DNA of 64,000 bases from Hyphomicrobium sp. GTDB taxonomy: Bacteria; Pseudomonadota; Alphaproteobacteria; Rhizobiales; Hyphomicrobiaceae. The stretch spans positions 26,686 to 90,685 of the forward strand of contig NZ_WBUE01000017.1 in assembly GCF_009026145.1 (NCBI RefSeq). The letters run 5' to 3'. Below the pieces are notes generated by a model. The model made no database searches and was not told where the DNA came from. It was given only the letters and a program-made list of their open reading frames with translations. A program made the position numbers and the translations under genes. Each line of letters starts with the position of its first letter. The stretch's first letter is position 1. Positions 54,563 to 62,570 of this stretch are shown here, piece by piece.

Positions 54563-54695
54563 GCTGATGCGGCGGCGACAGCGTGTCGCTGGGATGGCAC
54601 GCCAAGCGCCCTTTCGGCGTTGCAGCGGCAATGCCCGCGTGGCAGAAACGGTCTGCCAAGGCTGACCGTGCCCGGCTCAACAGGGGGAATGCGTT

Positions 54696-55106
54696 ATGTC
54701 GCTCAGGTCGATTCCGTCCATTGTCCTCGCGTTCATCCTCTATAACGCGGTGGTGTTCCTGTCGGGCGGCACGGATGTCCTGAACAGCGCGCTGTTCGAG
54801 CTGAACATGCTCAGCGGCGGCGTCTGGCGCTTCACGGTCGGCGACCTGATCATCCTTGTCACGCTGTTCCTGTTGTTCGGCGAGCTGATCAAAGCGACCT
54901 ACACGAGCACAGCCTCGCTCGTCGATCACGGCCTCTCGATGCTCGTCTTCATCGCCTGCCTCGTCGAGTTCCTGCTGGTGCCGCAGGCAGCAACGTCGAC
55001 GTTCTTCCTCGTCATGGTGGCCACCGCCATCGACGTCGTTGCTGGCTTTACGATCGGCATCCGCGTGGCGCGGCGCGATCTCTCCATCGGCGGCGTCGAG
55101 CACTGA
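54696..55106 (+). CDS. Four-helix membrane protein of unknown function
   Basis: The 136-aa protein has helices at about 5-24, 46-66, 78-98 and 104-124. Between them are short loops (WRFTVGDL and an arginine-containing end, RVARRDLS). There is no recognised motif. Proteins of this size and plan are common next to rpmF/phaR in related genomes, but I cannot give a function. A bidirectional terminator follows. Confidence 0.75.
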   Translation: MSLRSIPSIVLAFILYNAVVFLSGGTDVLNSALFELNMLSGGVWRFTVGDLIILVTLFLLFGELIKATYTSTASLVDHGLSMLVFIACLVEFLLVPQAATSTFFLVMVATAIDVVAGFTIGIRVARRDLSIGGVEH

Positions 55107-55145
55107 CCGAGCGGCGCGCCGCCGGCGCTCGCACCTGAAATGAAA

Positions 55146-55169
55146 AAGCGATCGCTCTGGCGATCGCTT
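55146..55169. terminator. Bidirectional terminator between the membrane protein gene and phaR
   Basis: AAGCGATCGC (55146-55155) and GCGATCGCTT (55160-55169) form a perfect 10-bp stem with a TCTG loop. CTTTTG follows on the plus strand and a run of A precedes it, giving a U-rich tail on either strand. It lies 39 bp after the stop at 55106 and 26 bp from the phaR stop. Confidence 0.9.
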
Positions 55170-55194
55170 CTTTTGTCAGTGCTTCGTTGAACGC

Positions 55195-55821
55195 TCAGTC
55201 GCGGTCCTGCGACAGCTTGTCGATCTTTTGTTGCATGTTCGCGAGCTGCGCTTTGAGCTCGCTGATCTCGTTCGGATCGGCGGCCTTCGCCTCCGGCGCG
55301 GCCTTATCGCCCTTGCCCTCGCCACGCTTGCCTGGCATGCCCGTGAACGGGCTCCACATCGATAGTGCCTGCTCGAACATCTGCATGTTCTTGCGCGCCT
55401 GGTCCTGATAGACCTCGAACGCCGCGGCCGGGTTGGAGAATGCGGTGGCGAACTGCGCCCGGATCTTTTCCTGCTCCTTGACGAGGTTCTCGAGACTGAA
55501 CTGCAGATAGCCCGGCACCATGCGGCCGATGCTGTCGTCATAGAAGCGGATGAGCTGGCGCAGGAACGGAACCGGCAGCAGCGTCTGGCCGCCTTGGCGG
55601 TTCTCCTGCTCGACGATGATCTGCGTAAGGACCGAGTGTGTCAGGTCGTCGCCCGTTTTCGCGTCGTAGACGACAAAGTCCCGATCCGAGCGCACCATCG
55701 CCGCCAAATCTTCGAGCGTGACGTAGGTGCTCGTCTCCGTATTGTAGAGACGGCGGTTGGCATATTTCTTTATGACAACCGCTTCCTTTTTGTCGGCAGG
55801 CGCGTCGGGTTTGTTCAACAT
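55195..55821 (-). CDS. phaR: Polyhydroxyalkanoate synthesis repressor PhaR
   Basis: The 208-aa protein has the PHB accumulation regulator DNA-binding domain (about 15-75: VVIKKYANRRLYNTETSTYVTLEDL and the DAKTGDDLTHSVL block). The PHB-binding part follows (about 80-150, with PFLRQLIRFYDDSIGRMVPGYL), then an acidic C-terminal coiled coil. PhaR represses phasin and PHB genes and is released by binding nascent PHB granules. The ATG at 55821 (MLNKPD) is preferred over the longer frame. It is divergent from phaA, so the 236-bp gap probably contains its operator. Confidence 0.95.
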   Translation of the reverse strand: MLNKPDAPADKKEAVVIKKYANRRLYNTETSTYVTLEDLAAMVRSDRDFVVYDAKTGDDLTHSVLTQIIVEQENRQGGQTLLPVPFLRQLIRFYDDSIGRMVPGYLQFSLENLVKEQEKIRAQFATAFSNPAAAFEVYQDQARKNMQMFEQALSMWSPFTGMPGKRGEGKGDKAAPEAKAADPNEISELKAQLANMQQKIDKLSQDRD

Positions 55822-56057
55822 TGCAGGAGCCGCCAGAGAAGGTTGTTGCACTGCGGCAGCGTAACACACCCCCACCTATCGGTGCCAGCCGTTTGTGTTG
55901 ACCGTAGGGGCCAGATGGCGCATTAGCTGGCGGCAAGCCTAAGCTTTGGTAATACGTGGTTTACACCGCGGCCGGCCAGGGCCCCGAGGACGGACAGCGT
56001 CCGCGCGGCGCGGGACGGCCCAATGAGATCTTTGCGCTTGAGGAGGCGCCTTTTCGG

Positions 56058-57242
56058 ATGAGCGACGACAACACCATCGTCATTGCCAGCGCGGCGCGGA
56101 CGCCGGTCGGCTCGTTCAACGGCTCGCTGTCGAGCCTGCCCGGCCATGAGCTCGGCAAGATCGCCATCAAGGCGGCGATCGAGCGGGCCGGCGTGCAGCC
56201 GGGCGAGGTCTCCGAAGTAATCCTCGGCCAGGTGCTCACCGCCGGCCAGGGGCAGAACCCGGCGCGGCAGGCCTCCATCGCCGCCGGCATTCCGGTCGAC
56301 AGCCCAGCCTGGGGCATCAACCAGGTGTGCGGTTCGGGCCTGCGCGCCATCGCGCTCGGCGCTCAGCAGATCCAGTCGGGGTCGGCGAACATCGTTGTCG
56401 CCGGCGGCCAGGAGAGCATGAGCCAGTCGGTACATGCCGCGCATCTGCGCAATGGCACCAAGATGGGCAACCTCGAGTTCGTCGATACGATGATCAAGGA
56501 TGGCCTGTGGGATGCCTTCAACGGCTACCACATGGGCACCACCGCCGAGAACGTCGCGCGCCAGTGGCAGATCACGCGCGAGGATCAGGACAAGCTCGCC
56601 GTCGCCTCGCAGAACAAGGCGGAGGCCGCCAAGAAGGCCGGCAAGTTCAAGGACGAGATCACGCCCGTCACCATCAAGACCAAGAAGGGTGACGTCGTCG
56701 TCTCCGATGACGAGTACATCCGCGACGGCGCCACTCTCGACAGCGTCGCCAAGCTCAAACCCGCCTTCGACAAGGCCGGCACCGTCACCGCCGCCAACGC
56801 CTCGGGCATCAACGACGGCGCCGCCGCCGTGGTGCTGATGACCGCCGCCGAGGCCAAGAAGCGCGGCATCAAGCCTCTCGCCCGCATCGTCTCGTGGGCG
56901 CAGGCCGGCGTCGATCCCTCGATTATGGGGACGGGACCCATTCCCGCCTCCAAGAAGGCGCTGGAGAAGGCCGGCTGGCAGCCCAAGGACCTCGACCTTA
57001 TCGAGGCCAACGAGGCTTTTGCCGCGCAGGCGTGCGCCGTCAACAAGGGCGTCGGCTGGGATACCGACAAGGTCAACGTCAACGGCGGTGCCATCGCCAT
57101 CGGCCACCCGATCGGCGCCTCGGGCGCGCGCGTGCTGACGACGCTCGTACACGAGATGAAGCGCCGCAACGCAAAGAAGGGCCTCGCTACGCTGTGCATC
57201 GGCGGTGGCATGGGCATCGCCATGTGCGTCGAGCGCGACTGA
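56058..57242 (+). CDS. phaA: Acetyl-CoA acetyltransferase (beta-ketothiolase) PhaA
   Basis: This 394-aa enzyme condenses two acetyl-CoA to acetoacetyl-CoA, the first step of PHB synthesis. All thiolase residues are present: Cys91 in NQVCGSGL, the [10 protein letters not shown] motif, His in [11 protein letters not shown] and Cys380 in [14 protein letters not shown] at 56041-56046 supports the ATG at 56058 over the longer frame. phaB follows 96 bp later. It contrasts with the diverged thiolase at 45134. Confidence 0.96.
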   Translation: MSDDNTIVIASAARTPVGSFNGSLSSLPGHELGKIAIKAAIERAGVQPGEVSEVILGQVLTAGQGQNPARQASIAAGIPVDSPAWGINQVCGSGLRAIALGAQQIQSGSANIVVAGGQESMSQSVHAAHLRNGTKMGNLEFVDTMIKDGLWDAFNGYHMGTTAENVARQWQITREDQDKLAVASQNKAEAAKKAGKFKDEITPVTIKTKKGDVVVSDDEYIRDGATLDSVAKLKPAFDKAGTVTAANASGINDGAAAVVLMTAAEAKKRGIKPLARIVSWAQAGVDPSIMGTGPIPASKKALEKAGWQPKDLDLIEANEAFAAQACAVNKGVGWDTDKVNVNGGAIAIGHPIGASGARVLTTLVHEMKRRNAKKGLATLCIGGGMGIAMCVERD

Positions 57243-57338
57243 TCGAGAGCAAACGCGGGCAGGCTCCGGCCCGGTAGGCTGGAGCTCACGCCGCGCCCCA
57301 ATCAAACCAACAAAAGGCCAATTCGAGAGAGGTATTTC

Positions 57339-58067
57339 ATGGCTCGTGTCGCGCTGGTGACGGGAGGGACGCGTGGCATCGGCCACGCCATTTCCGTTGC
57401 CCTCAAGAACGCCGGCTATCGTGTCGCCGCCAACTATGCCGGCAACGATGCCGCCGCACAGCAGTTCCAGGCCGAGACGGGCATCCCGGTGTTCAAGTGG
57501 AACGTCGGCGACTACGCCGCCTGCGAGGCCGGTTGCGCCCAGGTGGCGAAGGAGGTCGGCCCCATCGACGTGCTGGTCAACAACGCCGGCATCACGCGCG
57601 ATGCCATGCTCCACCGCATGACGAAGGAGCAGTGGGACGAGGTGATCAGCGTCGATCTCGACAGCGTCTTCAACACCACGCGCCAGGTGATCGACGGCAT
57701 GCGCGCCCGCAACTTCGGCCGCATCATAAACGTCTCCTCGATCAATGGCCGCAAGGGCCAGATGGGGCAGACGAACTATTCGGCGGCCAAGGCCGGCGTG
57801 CACGGCTTCACCAAGGCCTTGGCGTTCGAAGGCGCCGCCAAGGGCATCACCGTCAACACCATCGCGCCGGGCTACGTTGCCACTGAGATGGTCGCCGCCG
57901 TGCCGAAGGAAGTGCTCGACACCAAGATCATCCCGCAGATTCCCATCGGCCGCCTCGGTGAATCCGAGGAGATCGCGCGCGCCGTCGTGTTCCTGGCGGC
58001 GGACGCTGCCGGGTTCATCACCGGCGCCTGCTTCGACATCAACGGCGGCCACTACATGGCCACCTGA
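57339..58067 (+). CDS. phaB: Acetoacetyl-CoA reductase PhaB
   Basis: This 242-aa short-chain dehydrogenase makes (R)-3-hydroxybutyryl-CoA with NADPH. TGGTRGIG is at about 8-15, NNAGITRD near 84, and the catalytic Ser-Tyr-Lys set lies in NVSSINGRKGQMGQTNYSAAKAG (Y about 147, K about 151). Length and motifs match PhbB. It is the second gene of phaA-phaB; PHB synthase phaC is not in the window. A strong terminator follows. Confidence 0.96.
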   Translation: MARVALVTGGTRGIGHAISVALKNAGYRVAANYAGNDAAAQQFQAETGIPVFKWNVGDYAACEAGCAQVAKEVGPIDVLVNNAGITRDAMLHRMTKEQWDEVISVDLDSVFNTTRQVIDGMRARNFGRIINVSSINGRKGQMGQTNYSAAKAGVHGFTKALAFEGAAKGITVNTIAPGYVATEMVAAVPKEVLDTKIIPQIPIGRLGESEEIARAVVFLAADAAGFITGACFDINGGHYMAT

Positions 58068-58094
58068 TCGCTGCAGCACCAGCCTGTAAAAATG

Positions 58095-58123
58095 AAATGG
58101 CCGGGCATGATGCCCGGCCATTT
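58095..58123 (+). terminator. Terminator of phaA-phaB
   Basis: ATGGCCGGGCA (58097-58107) pairs perfectly with TGCCCGGCCAT (58111-58121); two more A-T pairs extend the stem to 58095-58123. TT then C follow. It lies 28 bp after the phaB stop. Confidence 0.85.
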
Positions 58124-58154
58124 TCATCTGTGGGCCTGTCGGTTGACTGCCGCC

Positions 58155-59915
58155 CTATCCCCGCAGGCGCGTGCGAATGATACGTGGGAACTCGTCGCCA
58201 CCGGTGCCCGTGGCCTGCTCGGAGGCGGGCTGACGGCCCTCATCGAGACTCCACCAACGGTCGGCGCGCACACCCTCGTTCTGGGCTGCATCTGGTCCGA
58301 CGCCGAGCAGCTGCGGCTGCCGTGAAGGCGTATAGCCGCCCTGGGCCGCGGCGGCGGCACGCTGCGGAACCGGCGCGGCGAACCATGCTTCGATCAGGTC
58401 GAGCTCGTCGGCCGATAGGCTGAGCCCCTGACCACGGCAGCGGGCCATGACGAAGTTGCGGAAACGCGAGGCGAACAGGCTTGGGGAGGCGCCCTGGTCG
58501 AACCACGGATCCGCCTCGCTGACGACGTCGAGCACGAAACGCACGTCGTCGCGGCGGATGTCAATGCCGACATTCTCCGCACGCTTGACGATATTGATCA
58601 GCGTCTGCTGACCGGCAAGGCCATTGGCGGCAATCTCCTGCGCCATGACGTCGAAGAGCGTGCGGTAGTCCTGAGGCGACAGTGTCGGCGCCTGGCTCGC
58701 CTCGTGGATGCGAGCGATGGACTGCTGAATGGCGGCGGCACCCTGGGCCGTGCGCTGCGCGCCGGCAGGTTGCTGGCGAGGCAGCCCCGGCTGGCCCGAG
58801 AGGGTTTCGGGCTGGGCCGGGGCCAGCGGTCCGCGTTGCGCCGGGGCGGGGGCCCCGGTCTGCGCAGCGACAGGCCGCTGAGCTGGTTGTGCGCCAAAGA
58901 GGGGGGCGAGCGCGCGCTGCAAGGGCGCCTCGGCACGCGTCGGCTCGGGGCGGGCGATGTCCGCCCGTGGGTCGACGCGCGGTTGCATCTGCGTTTCGAT
59001 TCTGGTTTCGATCCTGGGCGCTTCGCTCTGCGCGGCCCTGTTGGCGTCGTAGACGAAATAGGGTGGCTGGGCGGTGAGGCGAATGTCCTCGGGCAGACCC
59101 CGGGCGAGCAGATCGCGGAAGCTGCCCGTGCCGCCCCAGGCGCCGCCGACGGTCTTCTCGTGACCGAGGACGCGCACACAGCGGTCGGCCAGTGCCTCGA
59201 GCGGCATCGGCTGGTCGGCCGCACGCACGGCATTGGCGACCTCGGTAAGGATCTCGTTGCGCACCGCCTCGATCGAGGCGGCGCTCGGCAGGGCCTGCGG
59301 CTCGCCTCTCTGGCTCTGGTTCGTCAGCTGGCCGTCGATCAGCAGTGCCAAGAAATCGGCTTCGCGGATTTCGGCGTCGCAGATTGCCGTGTAGGGGGCT
59401 GCCGTGTGGTCGTTGGAATAGATGACCGTGCGCCGGGCGTGCGAGCGCAGGCGATGCAGCACCGGCGTGAAGTCGGCGTCGCCAGAGAGAATGACGAATT
59501 CGTCGAAGCGGGTGTCGTGCGTAAGGATGTCGCGCACATCCATTACCATGCGGATATCGGCGGAGTTCTTCAGCTGCGCGGTGAGCGGCGGGCAGTCGAC
59601 CACCTCGAACCCGGCGCGCAGGAAGTGGTGGCGCACGAACGGGAACGAGCTCATGTCGGTGGAGTTGTCGCTCTGATTACGCCGCGGCACGGGATTGCCA
59701 TAGCAGCGGTTGATGACGATGCGGCGCTCAGTCTCGATGGCGGGAGCGTTGGTCGGCGTCATCAGTGCGCCAGTTGCGATCTCCTTGAGCCACAGGCCGG
59801 CATCCTTCGAAAAGCGCTTGGCAGCTTCCTCGCTCTTGCGCTTCAGCGACAAGTAAACGTTGTCGTAGTCGACGAACACCGTGGTCAGAATTGGCCCTGA
59901 CGACTCGCGCTTCAT
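58155..59915 (-). CDS. NYN (PIN-like) domain protein with OST-HTH-like region
   Basis: The 586-aa protein starts with a NYN/LabA domain (about 10-185). Its acidic residues lie in FVDYDNVYLS (near 14), SADIRMVMDVRDIL (near 118) and FVILSGDADFTPVL (near 141), the metal-binding set of PIN-like nucleases. A helical region at about 210-300 (ALADRCVRVLG...GSFRDLLARGL) looks like an OST-HTH/LOTUS module. A Gln/Pro/Ala linker and a C-terminal helical domain (about 400-530) follow. It probably acts on RNA. The ATG at 59915 is chosen because GGGGGG lies about 9 nt upstream; the ATG at 59924 abuts that run. Confidence 0.88.
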   Translation of the reverse strand: MKRESSGPILTTVFVDYDNVYLSLKRKSEEAAKRFSKDAGLWLKEIATGALMTPTNAPAIETERRIVINRCYGNPVPRRNQSDNSTDMSSFPFVRHHFLRAGFEVVDCPPLTAQLKNSADIRMVMDVRDILTHDTRFDEFVILSGDADFTPVLHRLRSHARRTVIYSNDHTAAPYTAICDAEIREADFLALLIDGQLTNQSQRGEPQALPSAASIEAVRNEILTEVANAVRAADQPMPLEALADRCVRVLGHEKTVGGAWGGTGSFRDLLARGLPEDIRLTAQPPYFVYDANRAAQSEAPRIETRIETQMQPRVDPRADIARPEPTRAEAPLQRALAPLFGAQPAQRPVAAQTGAPAPAQRGPLAPAQPETLSGQPGLPRQQPAGAQRTAQGAAAIQQSIARIHEASQAPTLSPQDYRTLFDVMAQEIAANGLAGQQTLINIVKRAENVGIDIRRDDVRFVLDVVSEADPWFDQGASPSLFASRFRNFVMARCRGQGLSLSADELDLIEAWFAAPVPQRAAAAAQGGYTPSRQPQLLGVGPDAAQNEGVRADRWWSLDEGRQPASEQATGTGGDEFPRIIRTRLRG

Positions 59916-60124
59916 AACCGGCATCCCCCCGCGTGGCCGTAAACAAATGGATTGCGAGGACTTTTTGGTGAGTCGCGCCGAGGCGGCAACCGTCCGTTGG
60001 TCAGCGACACGGGAAAACTGTTCGCGAACGGGCGCTTAGTGGATTGTACGGTTGAGCATTAGCGGTGGAAAACGCGATTGTGAGCTTTGCAGGCAACAGA
60101 GTTACGCGGGGCTTGTGCAACATC

Positions 60125-60558
60125 TCAGCGGCGCGGGGGAGCAAATCCTTCCGGCGCCAGCTCGAATTTGTCGAACATGAATCCCGGCGCCACCGTGCAG
60201 CCGACGAGCGTCCAGGCGCCGAGGCTCCGCGCGCTCTGCCAGTAACCCGGTGGCACGACCCTTGCGGGCGTTGGCCGGCGGCAAGATCGGTGCCGAGCAT
60301 CATTTCGATCGCGCAGCCGTCCGGCGGCGCCATCGATAGCGCCAACGGTGCGCCGGAATGCCAGTGCCACACCTCCGCCGTATCGACCCGGTGCCAGCGC
60401 GAGACTTCCCCCGCCGCGAGCAGAAAGTAGATTGCCGTCGAGGCGGCGCGCGATCCATCGCCGCGATCATCGCGAAATGTCTCGCGGTAGTGTCCGCCCT
60501 CGGGATGCGGCGCAAGATCGAGCAGGCGGATGACGTCGGCAGCGCCAAGCTCAGACAT
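60125..60558 (-). pseudogene. Frameshifted DUF985-type cupin
   Basis: From ATG 60558 the frame reads a DUF985/cupin N-terminal half (IRLLDLAPHPEGGHYRETFRD, then YFLLAAGEVSRWHRVDTAEVWHWH, LALSM) up to LAAGQRPQ. It then turns to unrelated arginine-rich sequence. The missing C-terminal half is in the next frame: VVPPGYWQSARSLGAWTLVG and CTVAPGFMFDKFELAP, stopping at 60125. A single missing base near 60260-60261 restores the join. Two palindromic repeats lie immediately upstream of the start. It is either a recent inactivation or a sequencing error. Homologues are small metal-binding cupins of unknown substrate. Confidence 0.85.
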
Positions 60559-60563
60559 CGGCA

Positions 60564-60641
60564 CTAGTGTCCCCATTCCGAAGTTCGCCAGAGTTCGCTG
60601 CTGGGGCGGGGAGCGAACTTCGGGATGATAAGGGACACTAG
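60564..60641. repeat. Palindromic repeat unit 1 (CTAGTGTCCC ends)
   Basis: CTAGTGTCCC starts at 60564 and CCGAAGTTCGC ends the left arm at 60588. The right arm repeats both inverted: GCGAACTTCGG from 60613 and GGGACACTAG ending 60641. The arms differ by a 4-nt length change (CATT on the left against eight bases on the right). It lies 6 bp upstream of the cupin start codon. Confidence 0.85.
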
Positions 60642-60654
60642 AACCATGGACCTG

Positions 60655-60730
60655 CTAGTGTGATTCAGATCGAGAAATTCGCTCGATACCTTGCCGCCGA
60701 TGATGGCGAATTTCTCGATCATCACACTAG
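60655..60730. repeat. Palindromic repeat unit 2 (CTAGTGTGAT ends)
   Basis: CTAGTGTGAT starts at 60655, with GATCGAGAAATTCGC ending the left arm at 60682. The right arm is the inverse, GCGAATTTCTCGATC from 60706 and ATCACACTAG ending 60730. The left arm has an extra TCA. It shares the CTAGTGT terminus with unit 1, 13 bp away. The terminal CTAG supplies the stop codon of gloB. Confidence 0.88.
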
Positions 60731-61497
60731 CTCTTGTTCTTGCGTTCGCGGATAGCCGCGAACACGTGCCAGTCGGGCGCGTACAGCATGCCGAGCTTGG
60801 CGCGGATGGCGGTGACGTGCGGGCGCAGAAAGGGATTCGTCTCCAGCTCACGATCGAGCCGCGTTGGCAGCGTCGGCTTATTGTCTTTACGCAGCTGATC
60901 AACCTCCTTGGCGCGGTTGACGAGCGCCAGGTTGTCGGGTTCCAGCGTCAGCGCAAAGCGGGCGTTGGACTGCGTGTATTCGTGGCCGCAGTAGATCTCC
61001 GTGTCGCGCGGCAGGCGCATGATCTTCTGCATCGAATTCCACATCATCTCGGCATTGCCCTCGAAGATGCGGCCGGCGCCGAGAGCAAACAGCGTGTCGC
61101 CGAGGAATGCCACCTTGGCAGCGGGAATCCAATAGGCCACGTGGCCCATCGTGTGTCCGGGCGTATCGATGACCTTGACCTCGAAGTTGCCGAACTTGAT
61201 GACGTCGCCTTCGGAGACCTCGACGTCGATACCCGGGATGCGCTCCGCTTCCTCCTTCGGCCCGATGATGGTGCAACCCGTCGCCTCCTTGAGCTGCAGG
61301 TTGCCGCCTGTGTGATCGCTGTGGTGGTGGGTATTGAGGATGTGGGTCAGCCTCCACCCCTTGTCCTCGAGCCGCTTCAGGATCGCCTTGGCGTCGGGCG
61401 AGTCGATGGCGGCCGTGACACCGGCCTCGGGATCGTGGATCAGCACCGCGTAGTTGTCGGAAAGACAAGCAAACTGTTCTATTTCGAGCTTCGGCAT
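60727..61497 (-). CDS. gloB: Hydroxyacylglutathione hydrolase (glyoxalase II)
   Basis: The 256-aa metallo-beta-lactamase-fold enzyme hydrolyses S-lactoylglutathione to lactate. The metal motif is THHHSDHTGG (near 54-63), then DTPGHTMGH, LGDTLF with the bridging Asp, and YCGHEYTQSN. The C-terminal HAGH region ends in RERKNKS. The ATG at 61497 is chosen by homology. The stop codon (60727-60729) falls within the end of a palindromic repeat, so the final residues may have been altered. A methyltransferase gene is divergent, as in many related genomes. Confidence 0.95.
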   Translation of the reverse strand: MPKLEIEQFACLSDNYAVLIHDPEAGVTAAIDSPDAKAILKRLEDKGWRLTHILNTHHHSDHTGGNLQLKEATGCTIIGPKEEAERIPGIDVEVSEGDVIKFGNFEVKVIDTPGHTMGHVAYWIPAAKVAFLGDTLFALGAGRIFEGNAEMMWNSMQKIMRLPRDTEIYCGHEYTQSNARFALTLEPDNLALVNRAKEVDQLRKDNKPTLPTRLDRELETNPFLRPHVTAIRAKLGMLYAPDWHVFAAIRERKNKS

Positions 61498-61642
61498 TCG
61501 TACCGGCTCTCTTGCATTGCATGCGAGGACGAAGCGCGAAGGTAGCGGCGCCCTACCGCGATGACAACGCGGGTAGTGCAACGAGGCTTGAAATGCGCCG
61601 GGAAGCGGTCAGATTGGCGGGCGACGCAACAGGACCCGAGCC

Positions 61643-62377
61643 ATGCAGCTCGACGTCGACGACCTGCAGGAGTTCTACGCCACGCCGCTCGGGCAGACGG
61701 TGCGGCGGTTGCTGACGCATCGCATCCGCGCGCGCTGGCGCGGCCTGCATCGCTCGACGCTCATCGGCCTCGGCTACTCGTCGCCCTACCTCGGCGCCTT
61801 CCGCGGCGAAGCGCAGCACCTGGGAGCGTTGATGCCCGACAGCCAGGGGGTCGTGCGCTGGCCGCGCGAGGGAGCTTCACAGAGCGTTCTCGTCGATGAC
61901 GACCGACTGCCGCTGGCCGACGGATCGGTGGATCGGCTCCTTGCCGTTCACTGCCTCGAGGTCGCCGAGCGCACGCGGCAGCTGTTGCGCGAGATGTGGC
62001 GCGTCCTGGCACCCGAGGGCCGCATGATCCTTGTCGTGCCGAACCGGCGCGGGGTGTGGGCGCGCCTCGACAACACGCCCTTTGGCCAGGGGCGCCCTTA
62101 CAGTCGCCGGCAACTCGATCAGCTTCTCGTGGGAGCGATGTTCACGCCGCTCGATTGGGGCGGCGCGCTGTTTTTTCCGCCGCTCGGCCGCCAAGTGCTG
62201 CTGCGCTCGTCGACGGCGTGGGAGCGCGTGGGTGCCAGCGTGTCGCCCGCCTTCTCCGGCGTGCTCATCGTCGAAGCGAGCAAGGAGCTCGTGGCGCCCA
62301 TCGGCAAGCCGGCGAAGGCAAGGCGCCTGCCTCAACTCGTACCGTCCGCCAGCCCCGCGCGCCGCGACCGCGCTTGA
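61643..62377 (+). CDS. Class I SAM-dependent methyltransferase
   Basis: The 244-aa protein resembles the methyltransferase commonly found beside gloB in Rhizobiales. It lacks a sharp GxGxG motif but has LPLADGSVDRLLAVHCLEVAER (motif II area) and LLREMWRVLAPEGRMILVVPNRRGVWARLD (near 117-146). The N-terminal LQEFYATPLGQTVRRLLTHRIR is typical for this group. Substrate unknown. A palindromic repeat follows its 3' end. Confidence 0.85.
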   Translation: MQLDVDDLQEFYATPLGQTVRRLLTHRIRARWRGLHRSTLIGLGYSSPYLGAFRGEAQHLGALMPDSQGVVRWPREGASQSVLVDDDRLPLADGSVDRLLAVHCLEVAERTRQLLREMWRVLAPEGRMILVVPNRRGVWARLDNTPFGQGRPYSRRQLDQLLVGAMFTPLDWGGALFFPPLGRQVLLRSSTAWERVGASVSPAFSGVLIVEASKELVAPIGKPAKARRLPQLVPSASPARRDRA

Positions 62378-62395
62378 TGGCTTCGGGCCATTCAA

Positions 62396-62541
62396 CCCCT
62401 CACCCAGAAGCGATCGGAAGATCGCTCCCGACCCCTCCCTCTGGGAGAGGTTGTGTCTCGCATGCGGCTTGCGAAGGCAGTGCCTCTCCCATGGGGAGAG
62501 GTCGGCGCGAAATGCGTAAGCACTGAGCGCCGGGTGAGGGG
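62396..62541. repeat. Intergenic palindromic repeat of the CCCTCACCC type
   Basis: CCCCTCACCC (62396-62405) is matched inverted by GGGTGAGGGG (62532-62541). Inside are further inverted pairs: GCGATC/GATCGC at 62410-62425 and CCTCTCCC/GGGGAGAGG at 62483-62501. This is a layout seen widely between genes in Rhizobiales. It fills the gap between the convergent methyltransferase gene and smc, where no gene is visible, and could also end transcription. Confidence 0.85.
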
Positions 62542-62570
62542 ATGCAGCGCTATCTGGCTTCGTCGCGGCG

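Noticed and set aside
55923..58127. 734-aa minus-strand open frame across phaA and phaB
   Set aside because: It lies exactly opposite two textbook enzymes and has no recognisable domain.
62396..62541. CRISPR-like repeats
   Set aside because: The element is a single nested palindrome with no regular spacer array; no CRISPR array is present in the window.
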